Below are positions 25,938 to 34,321 of a DNA stretch of 64,000 nucleotides, in pieces. Every line of letters begins with the position of its first letter. Positions within the stretch are counted from its first letter, which is position 1. Source of the stretch: Marinobacterium lacunae (lineage in GTDB: Bacteria > Pseudomonadota > Gammaproteobacteria > Pseudomonadales > Balneatricaceae); contig NZ_JMQN01000028.1 in NCBI RefSeq assembly GCF_000705555.1, positions 29,089 through 93,088 on the forward strand, written 5' to 3'. The notes under the pieces were generated by a model. It was not told where the DNA came from, searched no databases, and was given only the letters and a program-made list of their open reading frames with translations. The translations under genes were made by a program, and so were the position numbers.

Positions 25938-27164
25938 TTATTCGAACATCGCCTGCATCGACTCTTTGGCCCAGTTCAGACTGTTGCGATAGGCGCTTTC
26001 GAATAGAGTGACGTTGAAATCGGCAGGCAACTTTTCCCAGTCGCCGTTTTCGTACGCCGTTGCCAGCTCCAGTACACGCCCCATGTCCCCTTCGTGCTGG
26101 GCGATGGCCGCCTTAATGTCATCTCCCAGCGGGACCTGCTCGAGCATCGTCTGTTGGTCGATATCGAGCATTACGTGAAGCCCTGACATCATACCGGTCA
26201 TGAAGTAGGAGCCCGGGTTAGGCTTTTTCTCGCCCTCGGCTATCAGTTCGCACATGCGCCCACGAATAAGCAGTGCGCGTGACAGTTCTTCAGGCTTGTT
26301 GTCCTGGTTCGTCATGGCAATCAGTGTTGCCCACTTGCGCACCTGATCCATGCCCAGGAGTACGACAGCTTCTGCTATAGACTCGACTTTGCGGACAAGT
26401 GAATAGGCGGCAGAGTTGACGATACGCAGCAACTTGAAGGTGAGTACCGGGTCGCGAATGATCAATTCTTCCAGTACTTCAGGTTTGGTGCTGGGTTTTT
26501 GCAGTTCCTGAATAAGCTGCATGAGCGCGACCTGGTTTGCACTGACGCGCCGCCCTTTGATCACCTTGGGGCGACTCAGGAATGAGCCCTCGAAGAGCTT
26601 GAATCCGGCTTCGATGCAAAGTTCCAACTGCTCGATGGACTGTATGTTCGACGCCAGTAATGTCACCTTGTGCGGGAGCAGTTCGCGCACCTTAGACTTA
26701 AGCTCATCCTCTGTCATCAGGCTCACATCGAGCTTGACGATATTGGCGAGCTTGATGAGTGGCGCAAGATCCGGCGTATAGCTGCCTATCTCGAGCGTGA
26801 CGCGATACCCATCTTTTATGATCTGTGCCAGCGCCTTCGCGCACTCTTCGTGGCGGCCAGCGGGTGCGCTTATCATAAGTACAACCTGTTTTGCCGGCAG
26901 CTTGGGCATGGTGCCGTTATTCACCATATCAAGTGGTATCGGTAAAAATGCCGGTACTCGTTTAACCTCGCCCTGGTCGCTGATGCTGGTGTAGGTGCTG
27001 AGAATAACCTCGGAACTTGAGCTTGCATCCGGGTCCATCGCCATCATATCGCCAAGGTTTGTGTCCCGGTGGTAGTTCAGCTCATAGGCGATAACCCGCT
27101 GTTGGCTATCGAAAATGGGGTGGCGTGCGATCATCGCCTGTCCGGGATCGAGTTCGTATGACAT
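25938..27164 (-). CDS. HDOD domain regulator with degenerate EAL-like N-terminal half (YuxH family)
   Basis: 408 residues. Residues 1-195 follow the EAL-fold pattern of YuxH-type proteins (ARHPIFDSQQRVIAYELNYH, TLEIGSYTP, KLDVS, LLASNIQS, FEGSFLSRP), but the catalytic EAL signature and metal ligands are not intact, so diguanylate hydrolysis is unlikely. From about 200 an HDOD domain follows (LIIRDPVLTFKLLRIVNSAAY, LGMDQVRKWATLIAMT). Such proteins are signalling adaptors, for example in motility control. Partners cannot be told from the neighbours. Confidence 0.85.
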   Translation of the reverse strand: MSYELDPGQAMIARHPIFDSQQRVIAYELNYHRDTNLGDMMAMDPDASSSSEVILSTYTSISDQGEVKRVPAFLPIPLDMVNNGTMPKLPAKQVVLMISAPAGRHEECAKALAQIIKDGYRVTLEIGSYTPDLAPLIKLANIVKLDVSLMTEDELKSKVRELLPHKVTLLASNIQSIEQLELCIEAGFKLFEGSFLSRPKVIKGRRVSANQVALMQLIQELQKPSTKPEVLEELIIRDPVLTFKLLRIVNSAAYSLVRKVESIAEAVVLLGMDQVRKWATLIAMTNQDNKPEELSRALLIRGRMCELIAEGEKKPNPGSYFMTGMMSGLHVMLDIDQQTMLEQVPLGDDIKAAIAQHEGDMGRVLELATAYENGDWEKLPADFNVTLFESAYRNSLNWAKESMQAMFE

Positions 27165-27295
27165 GGGGATTGGTCCTTCCCTTGGGTTAGGCGGTGATTT
27201 TAACTTGTGTTTAACCTTGGGGCATCTGTTGTGCGTGCTGCTTGTATGCCCGTCGAAGAGTATACTATGCGGCTAGCCTGAAAAATGAAGTAGAT

Positions 27296-28204
27296 ATGAC
27301 ACGAATCAACTGGTTTCCCGGTCACATGCATAAAGCCCGCAAGGAAATTGCGGAGCTAATGGATGAGGTCGATGTGGTTATCGAAGTGCTGGATGCGCGT
27401 CTGCCGCGCTCCAGTGAAAACCCTTTGGTCGATAAACTCCGCCGTGGCAAGCCTGTCATAAAATTGTTGAACAAACAGGATCTGGCCGATCCGGGACGGA
27501 CACGACAGTGGCTGGACTATCTGAATTCGCAGGAGGGCGTCACTGCCATCGCGATGGATACAGCACAAAAGAAGCTGGTTCAGAAGATTCCGACGTTGTG
27601 TAAGGAGACAGTGCCTGCACGCGTACGTGCCGGTCGCCCGGTTCGCGCCATGATCATGGGTATTCCGAACGTAGGCAAGTCGACGCTGATCAATGCTCTG
27701 CTAGGGCGCCGTATCGCCAAAGTAGGCAATGAGCCTGCTGTCACCCGTGGCCAAAAGCGTTATAGCGTGTACAACGGTATGGCGCTGTCCGATACGCCCG
27801 GAATACTCTGGCCTAAGATTGAGGATGAGGATTCGGCCTACCGCCTGGCGGCCAGCGGGGCGATTAAGGACACCGCCATAGAATATGAATCCGTTGCGAC
27901 CTATGCCGCAGGATTTCTGCTGGCCGAGTATCCCGGCCTCCTGATGGAGCGCTATCGGTTGAAAGCACTACCGGAGGGTGCTGAGGCGTTATTGAACGAA
28001 GTGGGCCGTAAGCGTGGCTGTTTAAAGCCGGGTGGTGTGGTTGATCTATACAAGGCTGCCGACATCCTGCTGACCGAACTTAGGGCCGGTAAGCTGGGTC
28101 CTGTCACGTTTGAGACGGTGGCAGAGTGGGAACAAAAGCGAATAGAAGCGGAACAGGCGGCAGCAGAAGCGGCGGCCGAGGAGAAAACAGAAAGTGAGTC
28201 GTAA
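27296..28204 (+). CDS. ylqF: Ribosome biogenesis GTPase, YlqF/RbgA family
   Basis: 302 residues from the ATG at 27296 (MTRINWFPGHMHKARKEI is the standard start). It is a circularly permuted GTPase: NKQD (G4, near residue 60) comes before GIPNVGKST (G1, about 119-127) and DTPG (G3). In Bacillus the homologue matures the 50S subunit. The C-terminus is an alanine/glutamate-rich helix that overlaps the next gene by 11 bp. Confidence 0.9.
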   Translation: MTRINWFPGHMHKARKEIAELMDEVDVVIEVLDARLPRSSENPLVDKLRRGKPVIKLLNKQDLADPGRTRQWLDYLNSQEGVTAIAMDTAQKKLVQKIPTLCKETVPARVRAGRPVRAMIMGIPNVGKSTLINALLGRRIAKVGNEPAVTRGQKRYSVYNGMALSDTPGILWPKIEDEDSAYRLAASGAIKDTAIEYESVATYAAGFLLAEYPGLLMERYRLKALPEGAEALLNEVGRKRGCLKPGGVVDLYKAADILLTELRAGKLGPVTFETVAEWEQKRIEAEQAAAEAAAEEKTESES

Positions 28205-28481
28205 CAAGAAGCAGCGCCGTCTGGGTAGTTTTATGGCAGTGCTGGAGCAGAAGCCCAAGAAACAGGAGCGTCTGGCGGACCCGACCAGCAAAGAAGCGCG
28301 TAAGCAAAAGGCACTGCGTGACCGGAAGAAGCATAAATCGATGTATGAGAAGGCTCAGGCGACTCAGTCCCGAGCGGAGCGTGACGCAGAAGCGGGCCGT
28401 AAAGGTACGCGGCACGGTGGTCCGTTGGCCGACAAGATACGTCGCTTGAATCTCGAGCAACAGGAGTCTGAGGAGTCCTGA
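28194..28481 (+). CDS. Small highly basic protein, unknown function
   Basis: 95 residues starting with GTG inside the end of the GTPase gene; GGAG lies 10 bp before it. About a third of the residues are Lys or Arg and the chain looks helical and disordered (DPTSKEARKQKALRDRKKHK). The overlap with a ribosome-assembly GTPase and the charge suggest RNA or ribosome binding; this is inference. Reading in an overlapping frame is supported by the tight join to the next gene. I recognise no family. Confidence 0.6.
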   Translation: MSRNKKQRRLGSFMAVLEQKPKKQERLADPTSKEARKQKALRDRKKHKSMYEKAQATQSRAERDAEAGRKGTRHGGPLADKIRRLNLEQQESEES

Positions 28482-28537
28482 GTTTGACCGACCTCCCAGA
28501 GTCGCCTAATTTTAGCGACATAGCGGGAGGATCGGTC

Positions 28538-28795
28538 ATGAGTCATTCACTAGTCCGCCGTGCAGGGAATGCGCCGGTGAAAGTCGAAGTCAAAGAGGGT
28601 GAGATATACGCGTGGTGCGCCTGTGGGCGCTCGGCCAGCCAGCCCTTTTGTGACGGCAGTCATGTGGGAACAGGCCTCGATCCTCTGGTGTTCGAGGCGG
28701 AAAAAGATGACGAAATCTACCTTTGCACCTGCAAGCACACACGAACGCCGCCTATATGTGACAACAGTCACTGTAGGCTGGACGATAAGACCTGA
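28538..28795 (+). CDS. Dual CDGSH iron-sulfur domain protein
   Basis: 85 residues from the ATG at 28538, which has GGGAGGA upstream; an in-frame TTG at 28484 has no such site. Two CDGSH-type clusters are seen: CACGRSASQPFCDGSH (27-42), fully canonical, and CTCKHTRTPPICDNSH (63-78), in which the Gly is Asn but the three Cys and His remain. Each should bind a 2Fe-2S cluster with one His ligand, as in mitoNEET. Redox or cluster transfer is the likely role. 56 bp after the basic protein gene. Confidence 0.88.
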   Translation: MSHSLVRRAGNAPVKVEVKEGEIYAWCACGRSASQPFCDGSHVGTGLDPLVFEAEKDDEIYLCTCKHTRTPPICDNSHCRLDDKT

Positions 28796-28827
28796 ACGCA
28801 ACTGGCCTTCGGGTTCGCCGGGAGTTC

Positions 28828-29616
28828 ATGATGTTCAAAGGTGTGCTGCTTGATCTCGATGGGGTGGTGTATGTCGACGACTATCTGATCGAGGGTGCGC
28901 TTTCAACTATCCAGTGGTTGAATGCACATCACTATGCTGTCCGCTTTATCACCAATACATCCACCAAGACCCGCAATCAGCTGATAGAAAGCCTTCAACG
29001 ACTTGAAATACCTGCATTGGAAGAGCAAGTATTCAGTGCTGTTCAGGCAGCTGAGTCCTGGCTAGAGGCTCAGTCGATAACCCGGGTGGCGCCGTTGGTC
29101 AGTGACAGTGTTCGACTGTCTTTATCTGAACGTTTTGAAATCGACGAGATGTCCCCTGAGGTTGTCCTAATCGGGGATATTGGGGACTTGTGGTGTTACG
29201 ACATCCTCAACAGGGCGTTTCACTGGCTTATGGCAGGCGCAAAGCTCGTCTGTATCCATCGTAATCGATATTGGCTAACAGGCGGGGAGTTTGCGCTTGA
29301 TATTGGTGCATTCGTTGCGGCGCTTGAATATGCGGCAGGGGTTAAGGCCGTGGTCATTGGCAAGCCGTCGACCGAGTTTTTTCATGAGGCTTGTCGCAGT
29401 ATGGTGTTGCCGCCTGAGGATGTGCTCGTAGTTGGTGACGATATAGAAGCTGACGTCGGTGGCGCGCAGTTGAGTGGGTGTACGGGCGTTCTTGTCGAGA
29501 CAGGCAAATACGACGCTGCACAGGTTGAGCGCAGTTCAATACGCCCTTATCGCCAGATCGCCTCTATCGCAGACCTGCCGGAGCTGCTCGATAGCAGCTC
29601 CAGCGATGATAGTTAG
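28828..29616 (+). CDS. HAD-superfamily phosphatase (TIGR01458/HDHD2-like)
   Basis: 262 residues; two adjacent ATG codons (28828 and 28831) are both possible starts. Motif I is LLDLDGVVYVDD, motif II TNTSTKTRN, and motif IV VGDDIEADVGGAQ (about 193-205). The C2-type cap and overall size fit the HDHD2/LHPP-like subfamily. Substrate unknown. Its stop overlaps the convergent DUF2892 gene by 4 bp. Confidence 0.85.
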   Translation: MMFKGVLLDLDGVVYVDDYLIEGALSTIQWLNAHHYAVRFITNTSTKTRNQLIESLQRLEIPALEEQVFSAVQAAESWLEAQSITRVAPLVSDSVRLSLSERFEIDEMSPEVVLIGDIGDLWCYDILNRAFHWLMAGAKLVCIHRNRYWLTGGEFALDIGAFVAALEYAAGVKAVVIGKPSTEFFHEACRSMVLPPEDVLVVGDDIEADVGGAQLSGCTGVLVETGKYDAAQVERSSIRPYRQIASIADLPELLDSSSSDDS

Positions 29617-29801
29617 CCAGCCTTTTTGGTACAGATGCCCAGAATGCTGTATAGAGGGCAAAAGCTAAACAAGCCGGTTGCAAGTGGTACGATGCCGATC
29701 CAACCCCATACCGGCAGGGCACCCGCCAGCGTTGCAGCAATCAACGCTATGCCTAACAGGACGCGCAGTACGCGATCGATTCCGCCAACATTCGCTTTCA
29801 T
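29613..29801 (-). CDS. DUF2892 (YgaP-type transmembrane) protein
   Basis: 62 residues. Two membrane helices (about 10-28 and 32-50) after the hallmark MKANVGGIDRVLRVLLG and before FSFCPLYSILGICTKK. This is the domain that anchors the rhodanese YgaP in the membrane, here without the rhodanese part. It lies 76 bp downstream of the Crp/Fnr gene on the same strand. Pairings of this kind occur in other bacteria, which suggests joint regulation. Confidence 0.88.
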   Translation of the reverse strand: MKANVGGIDRVLRVLLGIALIAATLAGALPVWGWIGIVPLATGLFSFCPLYSILGICTKKAG

Positions 29802-29876
29802 TGAGACGTCTCCTTAATCCATTGCCTCTAACTGATTTCACTCTAGTTCAAGGCACGCGACGGTTCAGTGACTTAG

Positions 29877-30539
29877 TCACTGATGACTCAAGTTTTTTAA
29901 CGATATTGGCTGCAGCAGTTCTATGGAGCCCCGTGATAGTCGAACCCAGCCTTTGTGCTCAAACTCTTTCAACGTGCGGCTGACAACCTCGCGTGCGGTG
30001 CCAAGCTCTCGTGCGATCTGCTGATGGGTGGTTTTCAGTACGGTGCAGTTATTCTGCAACAGGTAGCCGGCCAGCCTGCAGTCAAGCCGTCCGAAAGCGA
30101 TCGCTTCAATCAGCATGAGAAGTTCTGTCAGTCGCTGACTGTATCCTGAAAACACGAATTCACGCAGTGATTCACTGTCCTCCATGGCCTTATGAAAGGC
30201 CGGGGCGGGGATGATGACAGCTGATACGGGTGTTTCGGTGAATGCCTCTGCCTGATAGGCCTTATTGCCCAGTAAACAGGCCGTGGTGAGGATGCAGGAT
30301 TGACCGGATTCCACACGGTAAAGCAGTATCTCACGCCCGTTTTCAGAGAGCTTCTGGACCCTTACCGATCCCTCCAGAACGAGCAAAAACTGCCGGCAGC
30401 TGTCACCGCTTTTGAACACCGGTTGCTCGGCAGGTAGCTGGATCACGCGCGCCTGGGCGCATGCATCGGTCCAGCCTGGGCTTTGTATTGTCTGAAGGGT
30501 AGGGAAGTGCGTAAGCCAGTCGACATTCATCCGTGTCAT
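29877..30539 (-). CDS. Crp/Fnr family transcriptional regulator
   Basis: 220 residues from the ATG at 30539; a TTG at 30548 or the ATG at 30530 are alternatives, none with a strong ribosome-binding site. An N-terminal cNMP-type barrel is followed by a long dimer helix and a helix-turn-helix, THQQIARELGTAREVVSRTLKEFEHKGW (read in parts). It lacks the Fnr N-terminal cysteine cluster. Two cysteines in QSCILTTACLLG (about 80-90) stand where others bind ligand and could sense a thiol-reactive signal; that is inference. Next to DUF2892. Confidence 0.88.
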   Translation of the reverse strand: MTRMNVDWLTHFPTLQTIQSPGWTDACAQARVIQLPAEQPVFKSGDSCRQFLLVLEGSVRVQKLSENGREILLYRVESGQSCILTTACLLGNKAYQAEAFTETPVSAVIIPAPAFHKAMEDSESLREFVFSGYSQRLTELLMLIEAIAFGRLDCRLAGYLLQNNCTVLKTTHQQIARELGTAREVVSRTLKEFEHKGWVRLSRGSIELLQPISLKNLSHQ

Positions 30540-30616
30540 GCTCTTCAATTCGCTTGGGTCGATCGAGTGTATCGCTTACCGGCTATTGGTGTAACGCAGG
30601 TATGTGAAGTCGAGTA

Positions 30617-30666
30617 ATAAAAAACCCGCGGTGTTCATCACTGGGGAGAGATGAACCACCGCGGGT
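30617..30666 (-). terminator. Terminator downstream of aceA
   Basis: Long stem: ACCCGCGGTGTTCAT (30624-30638) with ATGAACCACCGCGGGT (30651-30666), one bulge. On the minus strand it is followed by six T. It ends 53 bp past the aceA stop. Confidence 0.85.
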
Positions 30667-30718
30667 ATCAAGGATGCAGCAGTATTGAACTAGTCAGTAA
30701 TGGATGCCTTGTGGGCGA

Positions 30719-32317
30719 TTAACCGAACTGGTTCATGGTGTTGTCTTTACCGGAAGCCTTCAGTGCAGCATCACCGGAGAAGTACTCTTTGTGGTCGTCG
30801 CCCATGTCGGAGCCAGCCATGTTCTGGTGCTTGACGCAGGCGATGCCCTGACGGATCTCTTTGCGCTGGACACCTGCAACGTAACCGAGCATGCCCGCTT
30901 CGCCGAAGTACTCTTTGGCCAGGTTGTCGGTAGACAGGGCCGCAGTGTGGTAAGTCGGCAGTGTGATCAGGTGATGGAAGATACCTGCTTCACGGGATGC
31001 ATCACGCTGGAAGCTCTGGATGCGACGGTCTGCTTCGATAGCCAGATCGGTCTCGTCATATTCGACAGACATCAGGTTGGCGCGATCGTAAGCGGAAACG
31101 TCTTTGCCCTCTTCAGTCCAGGCATCGAATACCTGCTGACGGAAGTTCAGAGTCCAGTTGAAGGACGGGCTGTTGTTGTAAACCAGCTTGGCATTCGGGA
31201 TCACTTCACGAATGCGGCTAACCATGCCGCCGATCTGGCCTACGTGCGGCTTCTCGGTCTCGATCCACAGCAGGTCGGCGCCGTTCTGCAGAGAGGTAAT
31301 GCAGTCGAGGACGCAGCGGTCTTCACCTGAGCCTTTCTTGAACTGGAACAGACCAGATGCCAGACGCTTGGGCTTGAGTAGCTTGCCGTTAGCCTTGACT
31401 ACAACGTCTCCGTTGGCGATGTCATCAGCGCTATTTACGTAGTCGCCATCCAGGAAGGCGTTGTACAGGTCGCCCAAGTCGCCCGGCTCGTTGGTTACGG
31501 CGATCTGCTTGGTCAGGCCAGCGCCCAGGGAGTCGGTGCGAGCGACGATGACACCATCGTCAACGCCGAGCTCAAGGAAGGCGTAGCGAACGGCGCGGAT
31601 CTTCGCCAGGAAGTCGGCGTGGGGAACGGTTACCTTACCGTCCTGGTGACCACACTGCTTCTCGTCGGAAACCTGGTTTTCGATCTGGATCGCACAGGCA
31701 CCCGCTTCGATCATCTTCTTGGCCAGCAGGTAAGTTGCTTCTTCGTTACCGAAACCGGCGTCGATGTCAGCGATGATCGGCACGACGTGGGTCTGGAAGT
31801 TGTCGATCTTGTCCTGAAGTTCCGCTTCTTTAGCGGCATCACCGGCTTCGCGAGCGTCGTCCAGTGCGCGGAACAGACCACCCATTTCACGAGCGTCTGC
31901 CTGACGCAGGAAGGTGTACAGCTCTTCGATCAGTGCCGGTACAGAGGTTTTCTCGTGCATGGACTGGTCAGGCAGCGGGCCGAACTCAGAACGCAGTGCA
32001 GCAATCATCCAGCCGGACAGGTACAGGTAGCGTTTGTTGGTAGTGCCGAAGTGCTTCTTGATAGCGATCAGCTTCTGCTGACCGATAAAGCCATGCCAGC
32101 AGCCAAGAGACTGGGTGTACTGTGAGGAGTCAGCGTCGTATTCGGCCATATCCTGACGCATGATCTTGGCTGTGTAGCGTGCGATGTCCAGACCGGTTTT
32201 AAAGCGGTTCTGCACCTTCATGCGAGCGGCGTATTCCGGGTTGATGGCCTCCCACGGAGCACCGTTGGCCGCTTTCAGGCTGGCAACTGCATCGATAGCT
32301 TTTTTGTAATCTGACAT
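30719..32317 (-). CDS. aceA: Isocitrate lyase, long (Pseudomonas-type) form
   Basis: 532 residues, longer than the E. coli enzyme (about 434) and like the P. aeruginosa form, with an insertion after the lid. It splits isocitrate into succinate and glyoxylate. The catalytic loop KQCGH is near residue 220, with the metal site in IADIDAGFGNEEAT and the lid segment NNSPSFNW. Malate synthase is not in the window. The promoter region is unusually long and palindrome-rich (32318-32843). Pairs metabolically with acnB at 7.6-10.2 kb. Confidence 0.96.
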   Translation of the reverse strand: MSDYKKAIDAVASLKAANGAPWEAINPEYAARMKVQNRFKTGLDIARYTAKIMRQDMAEYDADSSQYTQSLGCWHGFIGQQKLIAIKKHFGTTNKRYLYLSGWMIAALRSEFGPLPDQSMHEKTSVPALIEELYTFLRQADAREMGGLFRALDDAREAGDAAKEAELQDKIDNFQTHVVPIIADIDAGFGNEEATYLLAKKMIEAGACAIQIENQVSDEKQCGHQDGKVTVPHADFLAKIRAVRYAFLELGVDDGVIVARTDSLGAGLTKQIAVTNEPGDLGDLYNAFLDGDYVNSADDIANGDVVVKANGKLLKPKRLASGLFQFKKGSGEDRCVLDCITSLQNGADLLWIETEKPHVGQIGGMVSRIREVIPNAKLVYNNSPSFNWTLNFRQQVFDAWTEEGKDVSAYDRANLMSVEYDETDLAIEADRRIQSFQRDASREAGIFHHLITLPTYHTAALSTDNLAKEYFGEAGMLGYVAGVQRKEIRQGIACVKHQNMAGSDMGDDHKEYFSGDAALKASGKDNTMNQFG

Positions 32318-32409
32318 AGCTTTTCCTCTACAGAATGTCTGTTGGGTGAATCAAAAGCTTCACTTTAATGTGCCGCGCAATGTTGGGGTGTTGCGGCGCT
32401 GTGAACCGA

Positions 32410-32438
32410 ATGATGTGTCGTTGGAGAATAGGTGTCAA
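32410..32438 (-). promoter_or_regulatory. Candidate aceA promoter
   Basis: On the minus strand TTGACA (complement of 32433-32438) and CATCAT (complement of 32410-32415) are separated by 17 bp. The predicted start gives a leader of about 85 bases. Confidence 0.5.
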
Positions 32439-32445
32439 AGCGGTT

Positions 32446-32460
32446 TTGTGCACAGCAGCA
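32446..32460. promoter_or_regulatory. Phasin-type operator-like site at the aceA promoter
   Basis: TTGTGC-ACA-GCAGCA keeps the TTGTGC-N3-GCA core seen at the two phasin promoters. It ends 7 bp from the aceA -35, the same offset as the upstream operator of the phasin genes. Single, imperfect copy. Confidence 0.35.
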
Positions 32461-32510
32461 AAGTATGTATCAGGACTACAAAGGATAAATCAGGACGCGT
32501 GTAGTTTTAC

Positions 32511-32523
32511 TACTTGGTGAAAA
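32511..32523. promoter_or_regulatory. Inverted repeat GTAGT-N3-ACTAC upstream of aceA
   Basis: Perfect 5-bp half-sites centred about 114 bp upstream of the predicted aceA start. The half-site ACTAC recurs in the larger palindrome at 32679-32699 and in GGACTACA at 32474. Confidence 0.4.
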
Positions 32524-32678
32524 CCGTTTCGCATTGCAAAAAACCTAGCGATGGCACGGCCTGGAGTTGCTATTTCTTTGGTATGAAATACTTTGGTCGT
32601 AGCGGTAAAAACGCTCATTTACATAAACAAAAAGATATAAGTATAGATATTTATATGCATTAATCGTCTATAAATATT

Positions 32679-32699
32679 TGACTACAAAATCTGTAGTCA
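32679..32699. promoter_or_regulatory. Perfect 21-bp palindrome TGACTACA-N5-TGTAGTCA
   Basis: Eight-base half-sites without a mismatch around a 5-bp centre, in the most AT-rich part of the aceA upstream region. The shape is that of a dimeric regulator site. No regulator is identified. Confidence 0.6.
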
Positions 32700-32715
32700 G
32701 CTTGATTTTTCCGGC

Positions 32716-32734
32716 CAAACGTTAGGAACGTTTG
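32716..32734. promoter_or_regulatory. Perfect 19-bp palindrome CAAACGTT-N3-AACGTTTG
   Basis: Eight-base half-sites, no mismatch, 16 bp beyond the other palindrome. The base content differs, so it would serve a second factor or form a hairpin. It lies about 110 bp past the end of roxA. Confidence 0.5.
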
Positions 32735-32843
32735 ACTAAAGTCTAAAATAACCGCTTTTTATAAGTGGTTACTGGCGGGTCTGAAAGACGTAGTGAGGAC
32801 GGCCGATATCCGCTTATTGAGGAATCGGCCGTTTGGGGGCGGG

Positions 32844-34007
32844 TCAGTCTGCGGTAATGTAGCAGGCGCCGTCTGAAATCAGCTGCCGGAGAAGCGACAT
32901 TGCATCGGTGCTTACCGAGGGCAGCTGTTCAAGGCTCAGTTCTCGTTCATCGCATAGTTGACGAGCCAGCTCTGCAGCTTCGTGCTTTGCGTCGTAGGTT
33001 TTGCCGTCGGCGAACAGTAAGACTCTATCCTTGTTCTTCTCGATGAAGGCGAGGCGGGCACCTTCGTTACGTCTGATTGCGTAGCCGTCCTCAAGTAGCT
33101 GCAGAATCTCGTCCTCATCGAGCTGCTCGGCGTCAGCGGAAAGCTCCGGGTACTTTGGCTCGGTCATATACTGACCGAACCAACTCTCGAGCTGTTCGCG
33201 ATCCTCCAGATACTGCTTGAGGATTCCAGCGACCTTATCCAGTGCGAAGGGGGTTATCTCACCGGGGTTATTCTGGCGTGTCAGGTCGTGATCCGAGTAG
33301 CGTTGTTCCCGACCCAGTTGCTCGCCAATGTGATCACTGAAACTGCGCAGGATCTCATTGTGAGCCGGCGCACGAAAACCTATGGAATAGGTGACGCAGC
33401 CATCTCCGATTGCGATGCCGTTATGTGCCAGCTGCGGCGGTAGATACAGCATATCGCCGGGTTCAAGTACGAAGCTCTGTTTAGCCTCCCATTCGGGAAG
33501 AATCATGACCGGCGCATCTTCGCGCCTTGGTGAGTGCTCATCGCACAGGCCGCCGAGTTCCCAGCGTCGAGTGCCTTCGGCTTGTAGCAGGAATACGTCG
33601 TAGTTGTCGTAGTGCGGGCCGACCCCGCCACCGTCCACGGCATAGCTGATCATCAGGTCGTCTACGCGCCAGGTCGGGATGAAGTTGAACAGATCCATTA
33701 GATCAGCAGCCTCGGGTACCCAGTGATCGACAGCCTGAACAAGCAACGTCCAATGGGTCGGCGGAAGCGAAGCGAAGGTCTCGTCGTTGAATGGTCCCTG
33801 CTCAAGCGCCCAGGTATCGGCGGCATTGTCGAACCGTATAATACGAGCTTCGACATCCTGCTCACAGGACAGTCCAGCCAGTTCGTCCGCGCTGACCAAT
33901 GGTTCAAAGTCGGGAAAGGCATTTCGGATAAGCAGAGGCTTTTTCTGCCAGTACTCGCGCAGAAACTCTTCGGGAGTTATGGCTCCCAGAGGGGGTAGGT
34001 CGCTCAC
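32844..34007 (-). CDS. roxA: Ribosomal protein uL16 3-hydroxylase (JmjC-type oxygenase)
   Basis: 387 residues from a GTG at 34007. This start is chosen because it overlaps the stop of the upstream gene (GTGA); the longer open frame has no family likeness before VSDLPPLGAITPEEFL. Iron ligands His132 and Asp134 in GPHYDNYDVF, and His195 in LAHNG, match the HxD…H facial triad of E. coli RoxA (YcfD), which hydroxylates an arginine of L16. A C-terminal winged-helix region follows. Confidence 0.9.
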   Translation of the reverse strand: MSDLPPLGAITPEEFLREYWQKKPLLIRNAFPDFEPLVSADELAGLSCEQDVEARIIRFDNAADTWALEQGPFNDETFASLPPTHWTLLVQAVDHWVPEAADLMDLFNFIPTWRVDDLMISYAVDGGGVGPHYDNYDVFLLQAEGTRRWELGGLCDEHSPRREDAPVMILPEWEAKQSFVLEPGDMLYLPPQLAHNGIAIGDGCVTYSIGFRAPAHNEILRSFSDHIGEQLGREQRYSDHDLTRQNNPGEITPFALDKVAGILKQYLEDREQLESWFGQYMTEPKYPELSADAEQLDEDEILQLLEDGYAIRRNEGARLAFIEKNKDRVLLFADGKTYDAKHEAAELARQLCDERELSLEQLPSVSTDAMSLLRQLISDGACYITAD

Positions 34008-34255
34008 TTGGATAGCAGCTCCATCAATTCGTCGGTTGCGGACTCGAGTTGGTCCATGATCTTGCGGGTGTCGCGGGCTGACAATGCGGCTGTGCGATTG
34101 TTGCCGACCATTCTCACGCATTTCGAGATCTGTTCGGCGCAGCGCTGTATGCCTTGAAGGTTGTACTCGTATTGTTCCATGCTGTCTGCTGCGCCGGCCA
34201 ACGCTTGCTGAAGTTGGGCGGCTTGTGCGGCAAGCTGGTGCAGTGTCTGGCTCAT
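34004..34255 (-). CDS. Small coiled-coil protein, unknown function
   Basis: 83 residues with a heptad-like pattern throughout (LHQLAAQAAQLQQALAGAADSMEQYEYNL split in two) and a single Cys pair spaced in CAEQISKC. No membrane or signal segment. It overlaps roxA by 4 bp (GTGA) and so is translated with it. Not recognised. Confidence 0.65.
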   Translation of the reverse strand: MSQTLHQLAAQAAQLQQALAGAADSMEQYEYNLQGIQRCAEQISKCVRMVGNNRTAALSARDTRKIMDQLESATDELMELLSK

Positions 34256-34321
34256 CGCGTTCTCCCGTTTGCTTTTTTCGATACTGTAGCAGTGAGAGAA
34301 CGCCGATGTAATTGTCGCGGG

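Larger units (their letters stand above)
32318..32843. other. 526-bp AT-rich control region upstream of aceA
   Basis: No ORF. The part from 32590 to 32700 is far more AT-rich than anything nearby. It contains a predicted aceA promoter, a phasin-type operator copy and several perfect inverted repeats (separate entries). It also holds the 3' flank of the roxA gene. The length suggests multi-factor control of aceA. Confidence 0.7.
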
